NCBI GenBank assembly: GCA_003140275.1
Contig: PLJQ01000144.1
Span: 1 to 12,887 of the forward strand
DNA length: 12,887 bases
Reading direction: 5' to 3'
Source: Limisphaerales bacterium
Lineage (GTDB): Bacteria; Verrucomicrobiota; Verrucomicrobiia; Limisphaerales; PALSA-1396
Part shown: positions 1-6,214 of the stretch, piece by piece
How positions within the stretch are numbered: the first letter of the stretch is position 1
How the letters are laid out: each line of letters starts with the position of its first letter
The notes under the pieces: generated by a model
Database searches by the model: none
Told to the model about the DNA's origin: nothing
What the model saw: only the letters and a program-made list of their open reading frames with translations
Position numbers and translations under genes: made by a program

Positions 1-1
1 T

Positions 2-133
2 TGTTTTCGGAACACCCTCTTAAACACTTTTGCACCCGAGGCGATGAAACAAGCGCAGGAGAACGCGGAGTTGAGTCACCAGCTCGAAAAGCTTGAACAA
101 CTTATGAATCACCAGAACAGAGGTGTGAAATGA
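2..133 (+). CDS. C-terminal end of an unrecognised protein (partial)
   Basis: Frame 2 is open from the window edge to a TGA at 131-133 and encodes about 43 residues. The last 30 are strongly charged and helix-like, with leucines in heptad-like spacing (LSHQLEKLEQL), which suggests a short C-terminal coiled coil. The stop overlaps the ATG at 130 in an ATGA arrangement, so this gene and the next are probably translated together. The family is not recognisable from this tail. In related genomes, coiled-coil tails of tail-fibre or S74-type surface proteins can precede SIDW-type genes; that is a recollection, not something this fragment shows. An internal ATG at 44 could be a start, but the frame is open upstream of it to the edge. 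Confidence 0.5.
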   Translation, partial: CFRNTLLNTFAPEAMKQAQENAELSHQLEKLEQLMNHQNRGVK

Positions 134-137
134 AAAA

Positions 138-665
138 GTGGTTCGACGTAGCGGCGACTCGGCGGAGCGCCGCCATCCTTCCGAGAACCAGTTGCTGGCG
201 CTTTCCCAAGCGCACTACGCTGGACCGGCAACGTTCGGAGTCTGGATTCTGACCTCCGTCTTCTACTTTTCCACCTTCGCCCAATACTCGATCGACTGGC
301 TCACAATAGACGGCGGCAGCGGTGGTACAAGCACGGGCGGAGTTTTTTCCGTGAGTGGCACCATCGGCCAGCCGGACGCCGGCACGATGAGCGGCGGCAA
401 CTTCACCATTGACGGAGGCTTTTGGGGAATCATCGCCGCCGTGCAAACGTCCGGCGCGCCGTTGTTGAGCGTCGCGCGTTCCGGCAATAACGTCATTGTT
501 TCCTGGCCTGTGCCTTCGATCGGCTGTGTGTTGCAGGAGAATCCGATTCTTGCCGCGAGCAACTGGACGAACGTCAGCGCGTCGCCTGCGACGAACGGAT
601 TGAATTTAGAAGTGGTTGTTCCCGCTCCCGTTGGCAACCAGTTCTACCGGTTGCGCCATCCGTAA
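138..665 (+). CDS. Secreted protein with SIDW / GTIGQPD / GGFWG module; start uncertain
   Basis: From the GTG at 138 this encodes 175 residues. Residues 35-48 (GVWILTSVFYFSTF) look like the hydrophobic core of a signal peptide, followed by AQYSIDW. Residues 51-97 carry the glycine-rich pattern SIDW..TIDGG..TSTGGVFSVSGTIGQPDAG..GGNFTIDGGFWG, familiar from secreted Verrucomicrobiota and Planctomycetota proteins. Residues 108-175 form the usual companion module (VSWP, SNWTNV, PVGNQFYRL). The biochemical role is unknown; export to periplasm or surface is inferred. The start is odd. The good ribosome site AGAGG at 119-123 is ideally placed for the ATG at 130, but that frame ends at a TGA at 250-252 after 40 arginine-rich residues, and the signal peptide lies in the other frame. 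Either a frameshift lies between 130 and about 250 or the weak GTG is used. Confidence 0.7.
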   Translation: MVRRSGDSAERRHPSENQLLALSQAHYAGPATFGVWILTSVFYFSTFAQYSIDWLTIDGGSGGTSTGGVFSVSGTIGQPDAGTMSGGNFTIDGGFWGIIAAVQTSGAPLLSVARSGNNVIVSWPVPSIGCVLQENPILAASNWTNVSASPATNGLNLEVVVPAPVGNQFYRLRHP

Positions 666-673
666 ACCAAGCC

Positions 674-703
674 TGGCGACGTAAATCATTCGCGCAGTCG
701 CCA
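674..703 (+). terminator. Possible stem-loop terminator
   Basis: A perfect 7-bp inverted repeat, TGGCGAC at 674-680 and GTCGCCA at 697-703, lies 9 nt after the stop codon of the secreted-protein gene. The 16-nt loop is long and the downstream T-run is only four bases (710-713), so this is a weak terminator candidate. It could also be a chance repeat. Confidence 0.3.
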
Positions 704-739
704 CTCGACTTTTGGGACGGACTGCGGCAAGCTGCGGTC

Positions 740-1315
<576 letters not shown>

Positions 1316-1393
1316 TTTTGTTAGCCTGGCAGGTGGGCACCGGTTCCGACATGACTGCGATCCCATTCCAGCAGTTCTTGGCGAGCGAGAGGC

Positions 1394-1410
1394 TGCAATG
1401 TTTGATTGCA
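1394..1410. repeat. Short hairpin between the thioredoxin-like and TPR genes
   Basis: TGCAAT at 1394-1399 and ATTGCA at 1405-1410 form a perfect 6-bp stem with a 5-nt loop. It is not followed by a T-run. Its role is unknown; the rest of 1316-1441 shows nothing recognisable. Confidence 0.25.
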
Positions 1411-1441
1411 ACGGGGGACTCTCCCGCTTAGCTTGTGCTCA

Positions 1442-2209
1442 ATGGTTGCCTCGCTCCTCCAAGACGTGACCAACTGGGATTACCTGATCGGCAATCCTTG
1501 GTTAGTGCCGCTTTTCGCCTTTCAACTTTGGATGTTCATCGATGCGATTCGGCGCGAGGAGTGGATTTGGGCGGCCTTTATCTTCCTCGGTTTCGGTTTT
1601 GCCGCGGTGCTTTATTTCTTCTGGGTGTATCGCGCCGCGCCGTCGGCCACGCGCGGATTTGAACTGCCCGGCTCGCATGATCGCAAGCGCATCAAGCAAC
1701 TTCAGGCGCAGATTCATCATCTCGACAAAGCGCATCATCATTCGCAGCTTGGCGACATTTATTTTCAACAGGGCAAACTGGCCAAAGCCGAAGCCTGTTA
1801 TCGCGCCGCGTTGGAACGCGACCCGCCGGACATCGACACCCGCGCTCACCTGGGACAATGCCTGCTCCGCCTGAAACGTCCGATGGAGGCGCGTCCATTG
1901 CTCGAAGGTGTGTGCGCCGAGAATCCAAAACATGATTACGGTCATTCGCTCATGGCGTTGGCGGAGACGTTGACAGCGCTGGACGAGACGGATGCCGCGC
2001 TGTCCATCTGGCAACAAGTCACGGAGAACCATTCGTATCCACGCGCCCAGGTGCAATTGGCCGAGCTTTATCTCGCCAAAAATCAGCCGGAATTGGCGCG
2101 CGACCAATTGAGAGACGTTTTGGCGGACGATGTTCATGCGCCGGCCTTTCAGCGCAAGCGCGATCGCATCTGGATACGGCGGGCTAGAAGATTGTCGCGC
2201 GAATTTTAG
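1442..2209 (+). CDS. Membrane-anchored TPR protein with PLDc_N-like N-terminus
   Basis: 255 residues from the ATG at 1442. The frame can be extended to a TTG at 1406, but ATG 1442 is preferred because the recognisable domain starts just after it; neither has a clear ribosome site. Residues 18-34 (NPWLVPLFAFQLWMFID) and 42-62 (IWAAFIFLGFGFAAVLYFFWV) are two hydrophobic helices. Their pattern resembles the short PLDc_N membrane module at the N-terminus of cardiolipin synthases. Residues 97-235 are tetratricopeptide repeats, with clear units around SQLGDIYFQQGKLAKAEACY and AHLGQCLLRLKRPMEARPLL. The C-terminus (240-255) is very basic. It is probably an inner-membrane protein using a soluble TPR arm for protein-protein contacts; the partner is unknown. 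No phospholipase HKD motif is present. Confidence 0.8.
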   Translation: MVASLLQDVTNWDYLIGNPWLVPLFAFQLWMFIDAIRREEWIWAAFIFLGFGFAAVLYFFWVYRAAPSATRGFELPGSHDRKRIKQLQAQIHHLDKAHHHSQLGDIYFQQGKLAKAEACYRAALERDPPDIDTRAHLGQCLLRLKRPMEARPLLEGVCAENPKHDYGHSLMALAETLTALDETDAALSIWQQVTENHSYPRAQVQLAELYLAKNQPELARDQLRDVLADDVHAPAFQRKRDRIWIRRARRLSREF

Positions 2210-2285
2210 GCGCGGACTTAAGGAGTCGGGTTGAGTATGCAACAAGTGATGAAAGGTTCCCAGGCCGCCGGTCCATATTGCCGAA

Positions 2286-2351
2286 GCGCGGACAGCCTTG
2301 TCCACAAGTTCCCGAATGGTGAAGGAATCACGCGGACAAGGCTGTCCGCGC
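2286..2351. repeat. Nested palindromic repeat (REP/BIME-like)
   Basis: GCGCGGACAGCCTTGTCC at 2286-2303 is a perfect 18-bp inverted repeat of 2334-2351, separated by 30 nt. Each arm is itself palindromic. The right copy, CGCGGACA AGGC TGTCCGCG at 2331-2350, is a perfect 8-bp stem with a 4-nt loop; the left copy has a 5-bp stem (GGACA/TGTCC). It occupies the middle of the 257-nt non-coding stretch 2210-2466, which holds nothing else I can name. The nested design resembles extragenic REP pairs, but only one copy is in this window, so its dispersal cannot be seen here. Confidence 0.65.
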
Positions 2352-2466
2352 TCTGCAGCGTCGTGCGCGCGATGCCCGGCAGCTAGCCGCGGAGATCTCT
2401 TCACGTCGGCTACCCACGGAAATTCTTATGGCAGCAACGTGAATGTTTTCTTACCGTTGAAACCAA

Positions 2467-3726
2467 ATGAAAGCCATTTTTGCGGAAGCCAGTCGCGTTC
2501 TGTTCGCCAAACAGATTGAGGACATCGTGATGTCCACGCCGGTGGCGGATATTCACACGCATCTTTACGATCCGGCCTTTGGCGACTTGTTGCTCTGGGG
2601 CATCGATGATTTGCTCGTTTACCACTATCTGGTGGCCGAGGCGTTTCGATATTTCGACCTGCCTTACGAAAAATTCTGGGCGCTCTCCAAGACCGAGCAG
2701 GCCGACCTGATCTGGGACGCGCTGTTCATCCAACACTCGCCGATCTCCGAAGCGTGTCGCGGAGTTTTAACGACCCTTCATGCGCTGGGGTTGGACGTGA
2801 AACGGCGCGATCTGCCGGCGTTGCGACATTGGTTTGCCGGGCAGAAAGTGGAGCATCACGTTACACGTTGCATGGAATTGGCCGGCGTCAATACGATTTG
2901 CATGAGCAACTCGCCGTTCGACGATCTGGAGCGGCCGGTGTGGGAAAAAGGTTTTCCGCGCGACGACCGGTTCACCGCGGCGTTACGCATCGATCCGCTG
3001 CTGTTGTGGTGGCCGGAGACTGCACCCAAGCTCGCAAAATGGGGTTACAAGGTGACCGCGAGCCATCCGGCCAAAACGGTCTTCAGCGAAGTGCGGCGAT
3101 TCTTGGCCGATTGGACGAAGCAGATGAACGCGTACTATCTGATGGTTTCTATCCCGCCCGATTTCGAATTCCCTTCCCGCAATATCAGTTCCAAGTTGAT
3201 CGAGGAGGCCGTCCTGCCGCATTGTCGGGAGTTCGGACTGCCGCTCGCGCTGATGCCGGGAGTGAAGCGTGCCGTGAATCCGGAATTGGAGCTTGCGGGG
3301 GACGGAGTTGGTTTGAGCAATCTCACGATCGTGCAAAATCTCTGCGTGCAATATCCGGAAAACAAATTCCTGGTCACGGCCCTGGCGCGCGAAAGCCAAC
3401 ACGAGCTTTGCGTGCTGGCGCGCAAGTTCCGCAACCTGCACATCTTCGGCTGTTGGTGGTTCACCAACGTGCCGGTCATCATCGAGGAGATGACGCGAAT
3501 GCGGCTGGAGTTGCTGGGTCTGAGTTTCACGCCGCAACATTCCGATGCCCGCGTGCTCGACCAGATTGTTTACAAATGGCAACACAGCCGTCGGATCATC
3601 GCTTGGGTGTTGGTGGAAAAATATTCCGACCTCGCGAAAACCGGCTGGCAGCCGACGCGGGCGGAAATCGAACGCGATATAAAAGATCTGTTTGGCGGCG
3701 CTTTTGAACGGTTTTGTGGAAAATAG
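2467..3726 (+). CDS. Amidohydrolase of the uronate isomerase (UxaC-like) family
   Basis: 419 residues. The metal-binding HxH of the amidohydrolase TIM barrel is in VADIHTHLYDP (H30, H32). NTICMSNSPFDDLERPVW (from about residue 141) and the following FTAALRIDPLLLWW resemble the uronate isomerase segments 'TTDDPVDSLEYH' and 'PTFRPDKAL'. Near the C-terminus, FTPQHSDARVLDQIVYKWQHSRRII matches the 'TDSRSFLSYxRHEYFRR' position of UxaC. I therefore place it in the glucuronate/galacturonate isomerase family, acting in the cytoplasm on a uronate or related sugar acid. It is shorter than E. coli UxaC (about 470 residues) and has no uronate pathway neighbours, so the substrate may differ. The ATG at 2467 lacks an obvious ribosome site. 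The gene is 71 nt upstream of the broken cupredoxin gene. Confidence 0.75.
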   Translation: MKAIFAEASRVLFAKQIEDIVMSTPVADIHTHLYDPAFGDLLLWGIDDLLVYHYLVAEAFRYFDLPYEKFWALSKTEQADLIWDALFIQHSPISEACRGVLTTLHALGLDVKRRDLPALRHWFAGQKVEHHVTRCMELAGVNTICMSNSPFDDLERPVWEKGFPRDDRFTAALRIDPLLLWWPETAPKLAKWGYKVTASHPAKTVFSEVRRFLADWTKQMNAYYLMVSIPPDFEFPSRNISSKLIEEAVLPHCREFGLPLALMPGVKRAVNPELELAGDGVGLSNLTIVQNLCVQYPENKFLVTALARESQHELCVLARKFRNLHIFGCWWFTNVPVIIEEMTRMRLELLGLSFTPQHSDARVLDQIVYKWQHSRRIIAWVLVEKYSDLAKTGWQPTRAEIERDIKDLFGGAFERFCGK

Positions 3727-3797
3727 TCATTGGTATTATTTGCCGCCTTGAATCAGCCCTTGAGCAACAGTTGTCAAAGCGCGGTGTTGAAACCAGG

Positions 3798-4157
3798 ATG
3801 AATGCTGGAGCGCAACTTCCTTTGGGCGCAAACAGGCCACTTTGGGTGATTGCTTTCGCGCTTTCAGTTATTGCTGCCTGTCTCCTTCTGGTTCTTGTGC
3901 GTGAACAATTTCGGTCGAACCAAACCGGGGAACTGCCTTCGCGCGGATCAAACCCGCAGGAAAACGCAGCGGACTTGAGCAAGCCTGTTCCCAATGTTCA
4001 GCCGCGCCCTGTGATCAGAACCATTCATTCCACACCCGCCTCGACGGCTTCCGCACCGGTCGCCGAAGCCGAGTTGCCAGATTCCTTGCCAGCAAACCTG
4101 GAGCCGGTCGCCAGCATCCCTTCCGGCGCGGCTATACCTCCTCAACGGGGAGGTTAG
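3798..4157 (+). pseudogene. 5' fragment of a membrane-anchored cupredoxin gene, cut by an insertion sequence
   Basis: From the ATG at 3798, 119 codons precede the insertion point. A frame also opens at 3714 inside the upstream gene, but 3798 is a better start because a single transmembrane helix (LWVIAFALSVIAACLLLVLV, about residues 15-34) follows soon after a short polar N-terminus. The remainder is low-complexity, rich in Pro, Ala, Ser and Glu, and looks like a periplasmic linker. The TAG stop at 4155-4157 is created by the junction: TA comes from the target sequence and G is the first base of the insertion sequence. The native gene continues at 5453 in the other fragment. As it stands it could make only an anchor and linker with no functional domain. 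Confidence 0.75.
4136..4154. repeat. Small hairpin at the insertion target
   Basis: ACCTCC at 4136-4141 and GGAGGT at 4149-4154 form a perfect 6-bp stem with a 7-nt loop. The foot of the hairpin overlaps the first base of the TTA target duplication, so the element inserted directly beside it. Whether the structure guided insertion is unknown. Confidence 0.35.
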
Positions 4158-4184
4158 GCGGCATTAATAAATAAAGGTAGCAAC
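4157..4184 (+). repeat. Left terminal inverted repeat of the insertion sequence
   Basis: The 28-bp left end begins GGCGGCATTA and finishes in the 18-bp core ATAAATAAAGGTAGCAAC. It differs from the right end at positions 2, 7 and 10. Partial similarity continues 6 bp inward (CTAAGC against TTACGC). Confidence 0.85.
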
Positions 4185-4214
4185 CTAAGCGGGAATCTGA
4201 GATGATTCCTGTCC

Positions 4215-5423
4215 ATGGGTTCTAAGGCGGCGTTGAGGCGAAAGTTCAGTGCTGTATGGCCGCTGCTGGATGAGCTGACGCGACGCATCATGGCGGCCAA
4301 CGAGGCTATCGGCTTGGGTTACGGCGGAGTTTCGATCGTTCACCGGGCTTGTGGATTGTCGCGCAAGGCGATTGGCAAGGGCGTTTGCGAAATTCAGGAA
4401 GGAGACTGCCCTGTGGAGGGTCGCATTCGTCGGGCGGGTGCGGGACGCAAGAACATCACCGTTTCCGATCCGCGTCTGCTTCGCGCGCTGGATCACCTGA
4501 TTGATGGTGAAACGCGCGGCGATCCGGAATCTCCCTTGCGCTGGATTTGTAAAAGCACGCGGGCCATTGCCTTGCAACTACGCCAGCAGCAGCATCCGAT
4601 CAGCCACGTGAAGGTGGCCCAACTGCTCCACGAGCAGAACTACAGCCTGCAAAGCAATCGCAAGACAGAGGAAGGCCGCAACCACCCCGACCGGGATGCG
4701 CAGTTCCGCCATATCAACGCCTGTGTTAAACAATCCTTGGCGGCAGGACTGCCGGTCATTTCGGTGGACACCAAGAAGAAAGAACTCATCGGCAACTACG
4801 ATAATGCCGGCCAACAATGGCTGCCCGCCAAACAACCCATCAAAGTGAGCGGGCATGACTTCCCGAGCCCCGAAGTGCTCCGGGCCTTTCCCTATGGCAT
4901 TTATGACCTGGGGCGCAATGCCGGCTTTGTGAACGTTGGCACCGACCATGACACGGGCGCCTTCGCGGTGGCCTCCATTCGCGGTTGGTGGCGCTTTGAA
5001 GGCCGGCATTTGTATCCCGCGGCGGAGAAGATTCTCATCACCGCCGACGGCGGTGGCAGCAATGGTTCCCGGCTGCGACTGTGGAAATTGGAGTTGCAAG
5101 GATTTGCGGATGAGACCGGGCTGGCGCTTTCCATCTGCCACTTTCCGCCGGGCACCAGCAAATGGAACAAGATCGAGCATCGGCTTTTTTCTTTCATTTC
5201 GTCGAACTGGCGGGGTGAGCCGTTACGGGATTACGAGACCATCGTGAACTTGATTTCCAAAACCACCACGGCGAAGGGATTGAAAGTAACCTGTCGCTTG
5301 GATCGTCGGAAATATCCCACAGGCCGGAAAGTTTCCAACCAGGAAATGAAGCAGGTGAACGTGCAACGTAATAAGTTCCATGGCGAATGGAACTATGTCA
5401 TTAGGCCAAACTCCTCAGCGTAA
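4215..5423 (+). CDS. ISAzo13-family transposase (DDE)
   Basis: 402 residues, a normal length for the family also known as 'Rhodopirellula transposase' (DDE_Tnp_ISAZ013). The first 80 residues are a basic DNA-binding region with a helix-turn-helix feel (SIVHRACGLSRKAIGKGV) followed by RRAGAGRKN. The catalytic triad can be placed: D185 in VISVDTKKKELIGNY, D278 in ITADGGGSNGSR, and E321 in PPGTSKWNKIEHRLFSF. The C-terminal NWRGEPLRDYETIVNLI segment is also characteristic. It should cut and join the element ends during transposition. The ATG at 4215 lies 30 nt inside the left end; the TAA stop (5421-5423) abuts the right inverted repeat. There are no frameshifts or stops, so the enzyme is probably functional. 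Confidence 0.95.
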   Translation: MGSKAALRRKFSAVWPLLDELTRRIMAANEAIGLGYGGVSIVHRACGLSRKAIGKGVCEIQEGDCPVEGRIRRAGAGRKNITVSDPRLLRALDHLIDGETRGDPESPLRWICKSTRAIALQLRQQQHPISHVKVAQLLHEQNYSLQSNRKTEEGRNHPDRDAQFRHINACVKQSLAAGLPVISVDTKKKELIGNYDNAGQQWLPAKQPIKVSGHDFPSPEVLRAFPYGIYDLGRNAGFVNVGTDHDTGAFAVASIRGWWRFEGRHLYPAAEKILITADGGGSNGSRLRLWKLELQGFADETGLALSICHFPPGTSKWNKIEHRLFSFISSNWRGEPLRDYETIVNLISKTTTAKGLKVTCRLDRRKYPTGRKVSNQEMKQVNVQRNKFHGEWNYVIRPNSSA

Positions 5424-5451
5424 GTTGCTACCTTTATTTATGAACGCCGTC
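5424..5451 (-). repeat. Right terminal inverted repeat of the insertion sequence
   Basis: The 28-bp right end begins, read inward on the - strand, GACGGCGTTC and continues into the shared 18-bp core. It is followed by the second TTA of the target duplication at 5452-5454. Confidence 0.85.
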
Positions 5452-5452
5452 T

Positions 5453-6143
5453 TACGCGCCGTTGACGGGCCCGGCGCAGACGGTTTCTGGCGAAATCACC
5501 GGCAAAGTTTCTCTCAAAGGCGCGCCGCCTCCCGAAGTCAAAATTACCTTGGATGCGACTCGCGGCAAACTGCACACGACGCCAGTCGTGACGCGGCATT
5601 ACGTCGTCGGGACGGACGGCGGTTTGGCGAACGTTTTTGTGTACATCAAAAAAGGCTTGGAAGGCAAAAGGTTTGCGCTACCGAAGGAAACGCCTGTGCT
5701 CGATCAAGTGGATTGCATTTATAATGCCTTTCGTATCGGGGGTGATGATGAATCAAAAGTTCAAGGTCAGAAATTCCGATCCGTTTTTGCACAACATCCA
5801 TCCGACACCCAGAGTCGTTGGAAATGTGGAAAGAAACCTCGCCCAACCAGTCAAGGGCATGGAGACCGAGTTGTTTTTCCAAAAACAGGAGGTTTTGGTT
5901 CGTTTCAAATGTGATGTCCATCCGTGGATGTTTGCCTACGTTGGTGTGATTGAGCACCCATTTTTCGCGGTAACGGACAAAGAGGGAAGCTTCATCATCA
6001 CCAACGTTCCACCCGGTGATTATTTGCTTGAGGCTTATCACTTGAAAACTCATGGCGTCAACCCGGGCTTGACGCAGCAAGTTTCGGTGAGGACAGGGGA
6101 AGCGGCTGTCGCCGACTTCACCCTTGAGTTGCCCGCCCAGTAA
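5453..6143 (+). pseudogene. 3' fragment of the cupredoxin / carboxypeptidase-regulatory-like gene, with a 1-nt frameshift
   Basis: Reading starts in frame from the restored TAC codon at 5453: YAPLTGPAQTVSGEITGKV and onward through FVYIKKGLEG to LDQVDCIYN. Around 5726 the frame must shift by one extra base (AAT-G-CCT) to continue PFVSGVMMNQKFKVRNSDP; both sides match one family. The cupredoxin part supplies type-1 copper ligands: His in LHNIH (5790 or 5799), then Cys (5910), His (5919) and Met (5928) in CDVHPWM. A carboxypeptidase-regulatory-like segment follows (VTDKEGSFIITNVPPGDYLLEAYHL) up to the TAA at 6141-6143. Repaired across both lesions, the protein would be 348 residues: membrane anchor, linker, cupredoxin, beta-sandwich. 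It would face the periplasm and might carry electrons; partners are unknown. Confidence 0.8.
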
Positions 6144-6214
6144 AGTTTTTCCCGCGCAACCAAAAAAGCCGCATTTGCCTTTCGTCACGGCGCTTTCTCG
6201 TTCATCATCAAGTA

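Larger units (their letters stand above)
4157..5451 (+). mobile_element. ISAzo13-family insertion sequence, complete, 1295 bp
   Basis: The element has 28-bp terminal inverted repeats at 4157-4184 and 5424-5451 that match at 25 of 28 positions, including 18 contiguous bases (ATAAATAAAGGTAGCAAC). It holds one full-length transposase gene with an intact DDE triad. A 3-bp TTA is duplicated on both sides (4154-4156 and 5452-5454). Removing the element and one TTA restores the TAC codon and the open frame of the interrupted gene, which independently confirms both boundaries. With both ends and the transposase intact, the copy looks recent and possibly active. The family is assigned from the transposase; I cannot compare the ends with a reference database here. 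Confidence 0.88.

Noticed and set aside
1502..2404. 300-codon open frame on the - strand
   Set aside because: It lies opposite the TPR gene and extends through the palindromic repeat. Its translation is Arg/Gln/His-rich with no domain, and the + strand frame has clear TPR and membrane signals.
2754..3707. 317-codon + strand frame overlapping the amidohydrolase
   Set aside because: It is an out-of-frame shadow, Arg/Ala/Gly-rich; the HxH and other family motifs are in the 2467-3726 frame.
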